This document shows positions 16,366 through 25,649 of a stretch of DNA of 36,819 nt, in pieces. The notes under the pieces were generated by a model. The model was not told where the DNA came from. It ran no database searches and was given only the letters and a program-made list of their open reading frames with translations. The DNA comes from Thermomicrobiales bacterium. Lineage in GTDB: Bacteria > Chloroflexota > Chloroflexia > Thermomicrobiales > UBA6265. The position numbers and the translations under genes were made by a program. Each line of letters opens with the position of its first letter. The stretch's first letter is position 1. The stretch is from NCBI GenBank assembly GCA_023957015.1, contig JAMLHR010000025.1, forward strand, positions 1 through 36,819. Direction: 5' to 3'.

Positions 16366-17682
16366 CTAGTTGGCGGGAAGCTCAGTCGAATCCTCTGGAT
16401 CGATCGGCTCGATTGGCGCAATCTCCGTTGGTGGTATCTCGGTGGGTGGAACCTCCGTGGGTGGGACATTCGTGGGAAGAACCTCCGTCGGCACATTGGT
16501 CGGTGCGGGTGTTGGTCCTTCCGGATTGATCGGTTCAATAACTCCGCCGCCGGAATCGCCTTCTGGTGAAGGAGTGGGCGTTTCCACCACCTGGGTAGGA
16601 CTACGATTCAGCGAAGGCAAACTCAAGTTCACGCCCTGATTATCCAGGAGTTGAACCGCTCCCCACAATGCTACACCCAGCATTCCCAGCAGAATCACCG
16701 CGATGATGCCCTTCATGGCACCGTTTAATCCGGCACTAACATCGGCAACATCAACTGGTGCCATGACGACCGGAGTAGGTTGCGACGGCCTCTGACTGGC
16801 GATGACCGATGTGGCTTGTGTGTTCGGGGATGCCGAATCCGAGAGCGCCTGACCGATCGCCTGCTTCATGGCGCGAGCATTCGCGAATCGACGTTGTGGA
16901 TCCTTGGCCAAACTCTGTATGACCACCGCATCAGTAGCCGGGGAAATACCGCGTTGGGGCATACGCACACCGGGTGGTGTCACCGCCGCGTTCACGTGTT
17001 GCAGCATGATCTCGCGACTGGTACCCGCAAACGGCAAGGTCCCTGTCAGCATCTCGTACAGGATCACACCGGTAGCGTAAAGATCAGCAGACGGAGTCAG
17101 TTCGGCGCCCTGTGCCTGCTCCGGTGCCATATACTCGACCGTACCGATCGTCATACCATTGTTGGTCATCCCGGAAGATCGGCCAACCTCTGCCACACCG
17201 AAATCGGTGACCTTCGCGACTCCATCTCGGCCAATGAGAATGTTCTGCGGCTTGATATCCCGGTGGACGATGCCCACAGCATGAATCGCCTGAAGTCCAT
17301 CGAGCACGTGTCCGATAATGCGTCGCGTTTCCCGGGGATCCAAAGGAGCACGTTGTTGGATCAGCGACTTTAGCGTCTGTCCGTCAACGAACTGCATGAC
17401 AATGTAGAGGACACCCTGTTCCTGGCCAAAATCATAGACATCAACCACATTGCCCTGGCGCACCGAAGCGGCGACACGCGCTTCGTCGCGAAAGCGCTGC
17501 ACGAACTGCGGATCGGTGGCGACCTCTGCTCGCAGTATCTTCACGGCCACGGGTCGGCTGAGCTTCTCGTCCCAACCACGCCAGGTCGTGGCGTGGGCAC
17601 CCTCTCCCACGGGTGTCTCCAGCCGATAGCGGTCTGCCAGAATAGTTGGCACGGTATTGTCGTTCGTGGCGGACACCTTCAC
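16366..17682 (-). CDS. Membrane-anchored Ser/Thr protein kinase with Pro/Thr-rich outer tail
   Basis: 438 residues of the PknB type. The kinase domain (about 19-285) has the glycine-rich loop GEGAHATTW, ATP lysine Lys48 (VAVKIL), the catalytic loop HRDIKPQN (Asp142), DFG at 160-162 and the activation segment ending TVEYMAPEQ. A single membrane helix spans about 323-345. The outer part has no PASTA repeats and is a Pro/Thr-rich tail with tandem PPTE[VI] units near 407-420, probably disordered or wall-associated. The start is read as the GTG at 17682; the GTG two codons on is an alternative. It heads a leftward run with ltaE and coaBC and is divergent from an MFS transporter. Confidence 0.92.
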   Translation of the reverse strand: MKVSATNDNTVPTILADRYRLETPVGEGAHATTWRGWDEKLSRPVAVKILRAEVATDPQFVQRFRDEARVAASVRQGNVVDVYDFGQEQGVLYIVMQFVDGQTLKSLIQQRAPLDPRETRRIIGHVLDGLQAIHAVGIVHRDIKPQNILIGRDGVAKVTDFGVAEVGRSSGMTNNGMTIGTVEYMAPEQAQGAELTPSADLYATGVILYEMLTGTLPFAGTSREIMLQHVNAAVTPPGVRMPQRGISPATDAVVIQSLAKDPQRRFANARAMKQAIGQALSDSASPNTQATSVIASQRPSQPTPVVMAPVDVADVSAGLNGAMKGIIAVILLGMLGVALWGAVQLLDNQGVNLSLPSLNRSPTQVVETPTPSPEGDSGGGVIEPINPEGPTPAPTNVPTEVLPTNVPPTEVPPTEIPPTEIAPIEPIDPEDSTELPAN

Positions 17683-17784
17683 TCATCCTGAATGTACAGG
17701 GCTGACGATTGCTGCCTCAATGATAGTACGCTTGCGGGGTCATCTACCCTCTGCGATGCTACTTGCGGAGGAGATACGCCCTGC

Positions 17785-19014
17785 ATGGCCCCGGACAAGC
17801 CCGTAACTAGCGCAACTACAACTCAGGTGCTGATCTGGATGTGCGTGTTGATCACGGCAAACCAACTCGCATTCAGCGCCAACACACCGATTCTGGCGCA
17901 GTATGCCGAGAGTTTCGGTGTCAGCATGACCGCCATCGGTTTCACATTTGCCATCTATGGCCTGGCGCGATTGCTGCTCAATATCCCTGCTGGCAATACA
18001 GCGGATCGACTGGGTCGAAAGCGGGCATTAGCGATCGGCGGTGTGCTTTCGGCGCTAAGCGCCGTTGGTTGCGCGATCGCGCCGACATATGAGATCTTCC
18101 TGGCGGCCCGATTTGTCGGAGGTGCAGGTGCGGCATTCGTGTTGACGGGCGGCCAGATCGTACTCGCAGATATCGCTCAGCCTCACAATCGGGGACGACT
18201 AATGAGTATCTATCAGGGTGTGTTCCTGGCTACTGCTGGCATCGGCGCGATCCCGGGAGGTTGGTTGGCAACCAATTTTGGCATCGCCTCTCCATTCTGG
18301 GCCTCGGCGATTCTCTGTGCAGCTGTGACCGCGATTGCCCTGATGTTTGTCCCAGAAACACGCGGATACAGCCATACGCCGAACAGGCCAACCCCCACCA
18401 CACCCAAGATGCCATTCCGCGAACAACTCCGCATTCTCGTTCGCAATGAAGGCCTGATGCTCATCGGTCTCATTGGACTGATGGCTGCCTTCGGTCGCAC
18501 TGGCGGTGTGTTCAATGTGATTCCGCTTATGGCGGAGAGGGACCTGGGTCTCAATCCAACCCAGATCGGTTTCGGTCTGGGCATGATCAGCATCGTCAGT
18601 CTCGTATTCGTCATGCCAAGTGGCATGTTGGTGGATAAGCTCGGCCGCAAACCCGTGATCGTGCCGGCCAATCTGATTGCCGGTATCGCCTTCATGCTCT
18701 TCGTCAATGCGCACGACTATCGCACATTCCTGCTGGCATGCTTCGTGTGGTCCTGTGCAGGTGGATTCGCGGGTGGAGCACCCGGAGCGTATGCGGCGGA
18801 CATGGCACCATCGGGGATGAACGCTGCCGCAATGGGTCTCTATCGTATGTTGATGGATATCGGCTATGTTGCCGGACCACTTACCATCGGATTCATTGCC
18901 GACCACTGGGGTGTCGATCGCTCGCTGATGGTCGTGGCGGTTCTGACCGTTGGGGTAACGGCGATGTTCTGGCTCCGCGCTCCCGAAACGAGACCTGCTA
19001 AACAAGCCCCTTAA
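17785..19014 (+). CDS. Major facilitator superfamily transporter
   Basis: 409 residues from ATG 17785 (GCGGAGGAGA at 17766-17774). The protein shows about 12 hydrophobic helices in two halves, the MFS motif A in the 2-3 loop (GNTADRLGRKR) and its echo in the second half (SGMLVDKLGRKP). These are hallmarks of drug or sugar-type antiporters. No binding-site residues are specific enough to name a substrate. It is divergent from the Ser/Thr kinase, and its 3' end overlaps the convergent histidine kinase by 17 bases. Confidence 0.92.
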   Translation: MAPDKPVTSATTTQVLIWMCVLITANQLAFSANTPILAQYAESFGVSMTAIGFTFAIYGLARLLLNIPAGNTADRLGRKRALAIGGVLSALSAVGCAIAPTYEIFLAARFVGGAGAAFVLTGGQIVLADIAQPHNRGRLMSIYQGVFLATAGIGAIPGGWLATNFGIASPFWASAILCAAVTAIALMFVPETRGYSHTPNRPTPTTPKMPFREQLRILVRNEGLMLIGLIGLMAAFGRTGGVFNVIPLMAERDLGLNPTQIGFGLGMISIVSLVFVMPSGMLVDKLGRKPVIVPANLIAGIAFMLFVNAHDYRTFLLACFVWSCAGGFAGGAPGAYAADMAPSGMNAAAMGLYRMLMDIGYVAGPLTIGFIADHWGVDRSLMVVAVLTVGVTAMFWLRAPETRPAKQAP

Positions 19015-20821
19015 GCGTATGTTTACGAGCTCGCTTCTCGGCCTTCTTGCGCTTGAGTGGAAGCATGAAAATGAACTCGGCGCCTTCTCCAGGAGTGCTT
19101 TCTACCCAAATGCGACCACCGTGGAGCAACACGATGTTCTGAGCGATCGCAAGTCCAAGTCCAGTACCCTCCGATCGACGCGCCTTGTCTGATTTATAGA
19201 ACCGCTCGAAAAGTCGCGCCTGCTCCTCAAGTGGGATACCAACACCAGTATCCCGGAGAGCGACCAGCACCTTGTTCTTCTCGCGCCACGCCCGCAATGT
19301 CAACGTACCGCCCGCCGGCGTGAACTTGATGGCGTTATGGACGAGATTGATCAGCACCTGCTCGATTCTGCCGATATCGAGGACGACCTCGGGGAGCTCC
19401 TCCTCCAGATCCAAAACCAGCGTCAAACCGGCTCGGTCGATTTGTTCCCGCAGTCGGAGCAAGCCGTGTTCCAGGACTTCGGCCAGCGGAACGGACTCCA
19501 ACCGCAAGGGTGTGCGGCCCGATTCAAGACGAGCGAAATCGAGCAGATCATCGAGCAGCGTGGTCAGTCGTTCGATCTCGACCACGATCCGGGCAAGGAA
19601 GTCCTGCGCGATATCCTGATCCTCAACGGCCCCTGCTTCCAATGTTTCCACCATCGCCCGAATCGACGCCAGCGGTGTACGCAACTCATGGGACACGTTA
19701 GCCACAAACTCACGGCGAATGAGTTCAAGACGCCGGATATCGGTGACGTCCCGCATGACCAGCAGACCAAGTGGGCGATCGATCCCCGGCACCACGCGCG
19801 CTAGTACCTGAATCGCCAAATGATCGACGCCGTGATCAACCGTCGTGGTGGCGGTCTCCCTCCCATCGAAAGCTCGGGTGAGCACTCTCATGATCTCGTA
19901 GTCGCGTGCAACCTGAACCAGGGGTTTGCCGATCGCGTCCGCCTCCGAAGCATCGAACATGGTTTGGGCAACCGGATTCATACGAAGTATCTGTCGGTTT
20001 TCGTCCGTTAGGACAACGCCATCGAACAATCCATCCATCACGGCTTCCAGTCGAAGACTGGTCTGTTCCTGTCGCCTGATCGACGATTCCAGCACTTCCG
20101 CCATGGTATTGAATGCCGACCCCACGACATCCAGGTCCGGAAGGTTGTAGTTGGGCGCTCGCACCGCATAGTTGCCATCAGCGATGCTTATTGCCTGGTC
20201 CGCGAGGTTATGCAATGGCCGGAACAACCGACCACTGGCTACCCAGACGATTACCAGCGAAACGACAAGAGGTACCGTCACCGCGATCAGCATCGTGCGC
20301 ATAACGGGAGAGGCACCAGCATCGACCCGCGTTGTGGGGACCGAGAGACGAAGAATCTGTCCATCGCTATCTGGTATTAGCACAGCCACGTAGAGCTGGC
20401 GCTCACGCAGGGTCGCGCTGGTGCGCACATCCCAACCGTAGCCTTTGACCATTGCATCCCGGACCTCGGGTCGCCCTCCCTCATCCCTACCGGTATCGTG
20501 ATCTCCGGCTGTATCGAGAATCACCCTGCCATCGGCCGCGATCAAGGTCATACGAGCATTGGTGATGCGCGCGTGTTCCGTCAGTGTCGATTCCGGATCA
20601 AAATCAGGGTTCTGCTTACTCTCGGAGATCACGAACGCTGCCAGGTTCGCGTTGCTCTTAAGCACATCCCTGGTGACGTTCAGCTGGTTCGCTTCGATGA
20701 TGTTCACCAAAGCCATGTAGAGAGCAATGAAGGTGATGAGGAAGATTGCCAGCACCGAAACCAACGCCCGCGCCCGCAGCGTCATCCCTCTCCGTCGGTA
20801 ATCGCGCCACCATCTATTCAT
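18998..20821 (-). CDS. Sensor histidine kinase (PhoR-like, HAMP-PAS-HisKA-HATPase)
   Basis: 607 residues. Two membrane helices (about 18-40 and 176-196) enclose an extracytoplasmic sensor region of about 135 residues. HAMP (about 197-250), PAS (about 255-365), HisKA with His378 in ANVSHELRTPLASIR, and an HATPase domain follow. The HATPase has the N-box NLVHNAIKFTPAGG and the G-boxes DTGVGIP and GTGLGLAIAQN. The ATG overlaps the response regulator stop as ATGA, so the pair is coupled. The ligand is not predictable. PhoR-like layout suggests phosphate or envelope sensing, but no pho genes are nearby, so I leave out a gene name. The C-terminal tail is lysine/arginine-rich. Confidence 0.94.
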   Translation of the reverse strand: MNRWWRDYRRRGMTLRARALVSVLAIFLITFIALYMALVNIIEANQLNVTRDVLKSNANLAAFVISESKQNPDFDPESTLTEHARITNARMTLIAADGRVILDTAGDHDTGRDEGGRPEVRDAMVKGYGWDVRTSATLRERQLYVAVLIPDSDGQILRLSVPTTRVDAGASPVMRTMLIAVTVPLVVSLVIVWVASGRLFRPLHNLADQAISIADGNYAVRAPNYNLPDLDVVGSAFNTMAEVLESSIRRQEQTSLRLEAVMDGLFDGVVLTDENRQILRMNPVAQTMFDASEADAIGKPLVQVARDYEIMRVLTRAFDGRETATTTVDHGVDHLAIQVLARVVPGIDRPLGLLVMRDVTDIRRLELIRREFVANVSHELRTPLASIRAMVETLEAGAVEDQDIAQDFLARIVVEIERLTTLLDDLLDFARLESGRTPLRLESVPLAEVLEHGLLRLREQIDRAGLTLVLDLEEELPEVVLDIGRIEQVLINLVHNAIKFTPAGGTLTLRAWREKNKVLVALRDTGVGIPLEEQARLFERFYKSDKARRSEGTGLGLAIAQNIVLLHGGRIWVESTPGEGAEFIFMLPLKRKKAEKRARKHTLKGLV

Positions 20822-21525
20822 TGGGAATCAGGAACAAACCGGTATCCTGAACCGCGTACGGTCAGGAACATCTGCGGACTGGCCGGATTGCGCTCCAACT
20901 TGGTGCGCAACCAACGAATATGGACATCCACGGTGCGGGTATCGATCTGAAAATCGTAACCCCAAACCTCACGCAGCAAGGCATCCCGGCTCAGCACCAC
21001 ACCCGGGTGGCGAGTGAAATACATCAACAGATCGAACTCCTTGGGTTTGAGTTCCACGAGTTCATCATCAACCTTCACCTGGCGATTGGTGGGGTTGAGC
21101 GATAACCGACCCATCTGCTTCCACCCCAGGTCTCTCGATACATGGGTCTGCATACCTACCCGACGAACAATCGCCCTAATTCGGGCGACCAACTCGCGCA
21201 TGGCAAAGGGTTTGGTGATGTAGTCATCGGCCCCGATCTCGAGACCAACAACACGATCGATCTCCTCACCCTTGGCCGAAAGCATCAGGACGGGGACATT
21301 GGAGGATGATCGAATCCGACGCAGTACTTCCAACCCATCCATACCGGGAAGCATGATATCGAGCAGGATGACATCCGGGTTGGATTTCGCTTGCTCCAAC
21401 GCATCGGCACCAGTAGCAGCCGTCAACACCCGAAAACCTTCGCGCTTGAGCGTGAACGCGATGGCATCGCAGATATTCGGCTCGTCGTCGACGACCAAGA
21501 TAAGCGGACTATTGGTATCGGTCAT
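20818..21525 (-). CDS. OmpR/PhoB-type response regulator
   Basis: 235 residues from the ATG at 21525 (MTDTNSPLILVVDDEPN) with GGGAG just upstream; a Met seven codons earlier is weaker. The receiver domain has the acidic pair Asp13-Asp14, phospho-acceptor Asp56 (DVILLDIMLPGMDG) and Lys105 (TKPFAMREL). The C-terminal winged helix has VLSRDALLREVWGYDF, the recognition helix RTVDVHIRWLRTKLE and SGYRFVP. It is coupled to the histidine kinase by a 4-base overlap and lies 64 bases downstream of hemE. The regulator may be cotranscribed with the haem genes; which genes it controls is unknown. Confidence 0.94.
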   Translation of the reverse strand: MTDTNSPLILVVDDEPNICDAIAFTLKREGFRVLTAATGADALEQAKSNPDVILLDIMLPGMDGLEVLRRIRSSSNVPVLMLSAKGEEIDRVVGLEIGADDYITKPFAMRELVARIRAIVRRVGMQTHVSRDLGWKQMGRLSLNPTNRQVKVDDELVELKPKEFDLLMYFTRHPGVVLSRDALLREVWGYDFQIDTRTVDVHIRWLRTKLERNPASPQMFLTVRGSGYRFVPDSQ

Positions 21526-21589
21526 CGGCACTACTCCCGCGAACATCGCCAGGGGATCATGACTGGATTATAGAGCCGAGGTCAGCGAC

Positions 21590-22633
21590 CTAATCACCGG
21601 AATTGTGAACAAACTGTGTAAGTCTCAGGAGTTTGTCGGGATCGGTCTCGGGATGAATACCATGACCAAGATTGAAGATGTGACCGTGACGACCACCTGC
21701 CTGCTGCAAGATATCGGTAGCCGCGGACGCAATCGTTGGCCAGGGGGCGAAGAGCAAGGTGGGATCCAGGTTTCCCTGGATGCCCTTATCATGACCGATG
21801 ATCTCCCAGGCTGCGGCCAGGCGTACCCGCCAATCAACGCTCACCATATTGGGTTGAGCATCGCGAATGGCTGTCAGAAGATGATTCGTACCGGTGCTGA
21901 AGTGGATGGTGGGAGCCTTACCGCGCAGGAAAGCGAAGATGCGGGCGGTGTATGGCTGTACGTGGGTGCGATAGTTGTCCTCGTCCACCAACCCCAACCA
22001 GCTATCGAAAAGCTGCACTACATCGGCGCCTGCCTCGACCTGTCCCTGCACGTAGAGTTCGGTGACCTGGGTCAGCTTCTCCATGAGCGCGTGCCAGACA
22101 TCTGGTTGGCCGTACATCATCGCCTTCGTCTTGGGATACTCCTTGGTTGGTTTGCCATCGACGAGATAGCAGGCAAGCGTCCACGGCGCTCCGGCAAACC
22201 CGAGGGCAGCTGCGCGATCACCGAGTTCGGATCGCAGGAGACGCAACGCCTCGAGCACGTAGGGCGTCCCCTCCTCAGGTCCGACAACCCGTAGCGCTTC
22301 AACATCGGCCATGGTGCGAATCGGATTGGCGATAACCGGTCCCACACCGGGCTTGATCTCGAACTCGACGCCCATACCTTCCAGCGGCAACATGATATCG
22401 GCGAACAGCACCGCCCCATCGACATCGAAGCGATCGACCGGCATCAGTGTTGCTTGCACCGCCAGCTCCGGCGTGTGCGCGAGTTCCATAAAGGAATGCT
22501 GCTTACGTAGCGCGCGGTACTCCGGCAGACAACGACCGGCCTGACGCATAAACCACACCGGTGTGGTATCGACGGGTTGCAGGTTGGCGGCGGCGAGGAA
22601 TCGCTGGCGACCAGTCATCTCGGGTGTCGTCAT
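21590..22633 (-). CDS. hemE: Uroporphyrinogen decarboxylase
   Basis: Decarboxylates uroporphyrinogen III to coproporphyrinogen III in haem synthesis. It is 347 residues, the normal length. Key motifs are PVWFMRQAGRCLPEYR, with the arginines that hold the substrate, and DGAVLFADIMLPLEGMG, with the conserved aspartate. GFAGAPWTLACYLVDG and VQLFDSWLG follow, then the C-terminal NLGHGIHPETDP. It begins three bases after the hemB stop, in the order hemCD-hemB-hemE, and probably continues into the response regulator gene. Its product feeds haem; uroporphyrinogen III is also the branch point to sirohaem and cobalamin. Confidence 0.97.
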   Translation of the reverse strand: MTTPEMTGRQRFLAAANLQPVDTTPVWFMRQAGRCLPEYRALRKQHSFMELAHTPELAVQATLMPVDRFDVDGAVLFADIMLPLEGMGVEFEIKPGVGPVIANPIRTMADVEALRVVGPEEGTPYVLEALRLLRSELGDRAAALGFAGAPWTLACYLVDGKPTKEYPKTKAMMYGQPDVWHALMEKLTQVTELYVQGQVEAGADVVQLFDSWLGLVDEDNYRTHVQPYTARIFAFLRGKAPTIHFSTGTNHLLTAIRDAQPNMVSVDWRVRLAAAWEIIGHDKGIQGNLDPTLLFAPWPTIASAATDILQQAGGRHGHIFNLGHGIHPETDPDKLLRLTQFVHNSGD

Positions 22634-22636
22634 AGG

Positions 22637-23611
22637 TTAGTTCTCCGCCAGCCAACCGGCAATATCTTTGGCGTGATAGGTAATGATCCGATCGGCACCG
22701 GCACGCTTGAATCCGAGCATCGTCTCCATGACCACGCGCTCCTCATCGATCCAGCCGCGTTCGGCGGCGGCCTTGATCATCGCGAACTCACCGGAAACGT
22801 TATAGGCAACTACGGGCACGAGGGTGCGATCTTTGGCGGCGCGCAGAATATCCATATAGGCCAGCGCCGGTTTGACGATGATCGCGTCCGCACCCTCGGC
22901 GAGATCGATATCGATCTCGCGCATCGCCTCACGACTGTTTGCAGGATCCATCTGATGCGTGCGGCGATCGCCGAAGGTTGGCGTGCTCTCTGCTGCTTCC
23001 CGAAACGGCCCGTAATATCCGCTGGCGTACTTGGCCGCGTAGCTCAGAATGGGCGTGGTGTGATACCCCGCCGAATCGAGTGCCGCCCGCAAAGCAGCCA
23101 CCCGACCATCCATCATATCGCTGGGCGCAACGATATCCGCACCCGCCTCGGCGTGGCTAACGGCAGTCCGCGCCAGGATCGGTAGTGTCAGATCGTTGTC
23201 TACCTGATTACCGACGATGATGCCGCAATGACCGTGGCTGGTGTACTCGCAGCAACAGACATCGGTAATGACCAGCACATCGGGGGCTACGGCCTTAATG
23301 CGGCGAATCGCCTGCTGAACGATGCCATCAGCGGCGTAGGCACCGGTGGCCCGCTCATCCTTCTCGGCAGGGATACCGAAGAGCAGGACGGCGGGGATTC
23401 CCAGTCGTTGTAGTTCCTCGATCTCGTCATTCAGGTTATCCAGCGAGAGTTGGTACTGACCGGGCATCGAGGAGATCTCGTTGCGAATCCCATCCCCTTC
23501 GATCACAAACAGCGGATAAATGAGATCGGAGACGTGGAGATCGTGCTCGCGACTGAATGCGCGGAGCGCTGCGGATTGCCGCAATCTTCGGGTACGGATG
23601 AAATCGGTCAT
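22637..23611 (-). CDS. hemB: Delta-aminolevulinic acid dehydratase (porphobilinogen synthase)
   Basis: Condenses two 5-aminolevulinate molecules to porphobilinogen. It is 324 residues. The zinc-binding cysteines are arranged as in the zinc-dependent class (Cys119, Cys121, Cys129 in VCCCEYTSHGHCG). The Schiff-base lysines lie in AAKYASGYYGPFREA and IVKPALAYMDILR. The ATG overlaps the hemCD stop by four bases and hemE follows after three bases, so translation is coupled along the cluster. The extra cysteine at 120 is part of VCCCEY, but the ligand spacing matches known enzymes. Confidence 0.97.
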   Translation of the reverse strand: MTDFIRTRRLRQSAALRAFSREHDLHVSDLIYPLFVIEGDGIRNEISSMPGQYQLSLDNLNDEIEELQRLGIPAVLLFGIPAEKDERATGAYAADGIVQQAIRRIKAVAPDVLVITDVCCCEYTSHGHCGIIVGNQVDNDLTLPILARTAVSHAEAGADIVAPSDMMDGRVAALRAALDSAGYHTTPILSYAAKYASGYYGPFREAAESTPTFGDRRTHQMDPANSREAMREIDIDLAEGADAIIVKPALAYMDILRAAKDRTLVPVVAYNVSGEFAMIKAAAERGWIDEERVVMETMLGFKRAGADRIITYHAKDIAGWLAEN

Positions 23612-25398
23612 AACTGGGGAGCTTCTCCTCCGAAATAGTGAATGAGTGTAGCGACAACACCTTGGGCCGTCGACTCCTCGGCAGTGGCGTGGACCGGCAA
23701 GTTCTGCTCGACCATCGCTCGAGCTGTCGTTGGACCGATCGCGATCATCGCGGCCCCGCTCAATGCGGGCAAGTCAATACCGATCATCTGGACAAACGCT
23801 GCAGCAGAACTGGGTGAGGCGAATGTCACCGCCTCCATCTGACCGACGGCGATGCGTGAGCGCAGATCATCATCCATCGTTGTCACGGGTGTATTGACGT
23901 AGCCAATAAGCGTCGTCACCCGAGCACCAGCAGCAGCTAGCGCGGCGGCCAACTCCGGACGGGCGATATCGCTGGCGATGGCAACAATGTGTTTGCTGCA
24001 GAGACCATCGCCCGACTCCGTAGGGGCTGACCCGATCGAAATCGGTGTCAGCCCTAATGCTTGAGGCCGAATATCAGGGTCGATACTGGCTGCGGCCAGA
24101 TCGACCCCTACGTGTGCTTTCACCCCATCGATCAACTCTTTGGCCAATTGCTCCCCGCCTGGACCAGCGGCAACGAGGCCTGGCTCCACCCCTACCGCGC
24201 GCAGCGCGGTGGCGGTCGCTTCGCCAACGACAGCGACTGGCGCAGTTACCCGAGTCCAATCGACACTGGGCACGGCGTGCTTGCTGGTAAGAACAATCCA
24301 GTCAGCGTCTGTCGGAACGTCAACGGTATGCGTCTGGATAGTGATGGTGGGTAACGCGCAAACCTGTGCACCCGTGGGTTTAAGTTCAGTACTCATGCGC
24401 TCAATTTGACTCGCAGAACCCGTCACCAGAATGTGACGATCAGCGAGCGGGTTGCCGATCGAAACACCGGTCCAATTCGGTGCCACCGCCCGCATCATCT
24501 CGTAGGCGACGATAAAGGCGCGATCCATTGCCTGCGTGGCTGGCCACTCTGCATAGAAGCGCTCCAGGCGACTGCCATCGTCCGATCCCAACATCGCCCA
24601 GAATCGCGCTGTGGCGATTCCGTGCATCCTCTCTATCTGGACATGAGCACCGATCGGCGTTGAACATCCACCACCGACACCACGAAGAAATGCCCGCTCC
24701 ACCGAAACCGCCGTGCGGATGTCGCGGTTATCCAGCGATGCTGCAATCGACCACACCGGTTCATCATCCACCCGACTCTCGACCGCAAGCGCCCCCTGCC
24801 CCGGTGCCGGGCAGCTCACATCAACAGGAAGGAGTGCGGTGATGCGATCATCCCAATCCATGCGTTTCAAACCGGCAGCTGCAAGAATGACCGCGTCGAA
24901 CTCGTCGGACAATCCCTTCTTCAGGCGTGTGTCGATATTACCCCGCAGTTCACGAATCTCGGCGTCCGGTCGAATCTGGAGGATCTGGGCGGCGCGGCGG
25001 CGACTTGATGTACCGATAATCGGATTGGTGGGTAACTCCTCCAGTCCGACACCGTGTCGGGATACAAGGGCATCGCGCGCATCCTCGCGTTGGGGATAGG
25101 CCGCGATACCGAGCCCGTACGGAGCGAGACTGGGAAGATCCTTCGTGGAATGAACCGCGATATCGATCTCGTTCGCCAGCATTCGCTGTTGCAGCGCTGA
25201 GGTAAACACACCACGACCGCCAATCTGGCGCAACGAGCTGTGCTTATCCAGATCCCCCTCGGGCTTGATGATGACGAGATCGGCGGCGGCATCCGGGTGG
25301 GCGGCTTGAATCAGTTCTCGAACGGTGTTCGCCTGCCATAGGGCCAGGGCACTGCCGCGCGTGCCGATACGTATCGTTGCGGGGGAGGATTGAGGCAC
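23608..25398 (-). CDS. hemCD: Fused hydroxymethylbilane synthase and uroporphyrinogen-III synthase
   Basis: 596 residues joining two consecutive enzymes. HemC (about 8-305) polymerises four porphobilinogens: it has RIGTRGSALALWQ, the catalytic Asp87 in STKDLPS, NIIGT-like SSRRRAAQ, and Cys245 (GGGCSTPIGAHV), which carries the dipyrromethane cofactor. HemD (about 316-596) cyclises hydroxymethylbilane to uroporphyrinogen III. It begins NPLADRHILVTGS and has the weakly conserved fold with VTFASPSSAAAFV and the C-terminal GPTTARAMVEQNLPVH. HemC-HemD fusions are known in several phyla. It begins the leftward haem cluster, 48 bases downstream of a plausible promoter start. Confidence 0.95.
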   Translation of the reverse strand: MPQSSPATIRIGTRGSALALWQANTVRELIQAAHPDAAADLVIIKPEGDLDKHSSLRQIGGRGVFTSALQQRMLANEIDIAVHSTKDLPSLAPYGLGIAAYPQREDARDALVSRHGVGLEELPTNPIIGTSSRRRAAQILQIRPDAEIRELRGNIDTRLKKGLSDEFDAVILAAAGLKRMDWDDRITALLPVDVSCPAPGQGALAVESRVDDEPVWSIAASLDNRDIRTAVSVERAFLRGVGGGCSTPIGAHVQIERMHGIATARFWAMLGSDDGSRLERFYAEWPATQAMDRAFIVAYEMMRAVAPNWTGVSIGNPLADRHILVTGSASQIERMSTELKPTGAQVCALPTITIQTHTVDVPTDADWIVLTSKHAVPSVDWTRVTAPVAVVGEATATALRAVGVEPGLVAAGPGGEQLAKELIDGVKAHVGVDLAAASIDPDIRPQALGLTPISIGSAPTESGDGLCSKHIVAIASDIARPELAAALAAAGARVTTLIGYVNTPVTTMDDDLRSRIAVGQMEAVTFASPSSAAAFVQMIGIDLPALSGAAMIAIGPTTARAMVEQNLPVHATAEESTAQGVVATLIHYFGGEAPQL

Positions 25399-25452
25399 AA
25401 TGGCTCCAGATTACGGCGAGGATCGTGGCCACATTGCCGCGATGTTGCGTTA

Positions 25453-25481
25453 AGTCTAGAATCGCCCTCCGCAAAGGGCAA
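25453..25481 (-). promoter_or_regulatory. Candidate hemCD promoter
   Basis: Read leftwards: -35 TTGCCC (complement of 25476-25481), 17-base spacer, -10 TAGACT (complement of 25453-25458). The predicted start is near 25446, giving a leader of about 48 bases. Confidence 0.45.
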
Positions 25482-25588
25482 CTTATGGAAGAACCTCACC
25501 TCGCCTTCGGTTCTCGCAGGCTCCTTGACGGGTTAACTACACTTAACGCAGCGGTCAAGGATCGCGCTGAGGATACGCACTTCTGTCC

Positions 25589-25617
25589 TTAATCCAGGCA
25601 AGATCGTGTGCTATACT
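25589..25617 (+). promoter_or_regulatory. Candidate rplU promoter
   Basis: -35 TTAATC (25589-25594, weak), 17-base spacer, extended -10 TGCTATACT (25609-25617). The hairpin CGAGCGC-AGGG-GCGCTCG at 25627-25644, followed by CTTTT, lies at the start of the leader. Confidence 0.55.
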
Positions 25618-25626
25618 CAGGTGTCT

Positions 25627-25649
25627 CGAGCGCAGGGGCGCTCGCTTTT
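25627..25649 (+). promoter_or_regulatory. Hairpin in the rplU leader
   Basis: A 7-bp GC-rich stem (25627-25633 with 25638-25644) with loop AGGG is followed by CTTTT at 25645-25649. It is close to the predicted transcript start and about 120 bases before rplU. It may be an L21-leader-type regulatory element or attenuator; identity is inferred from position only. Confidence 0.5.

Noticed and set aside
18199..19005. Open minus-strand frame opposite the MFS gene
   Set aside because: Low-complexity His/Asp-rich translation with no motif; a shadow of the transporter.
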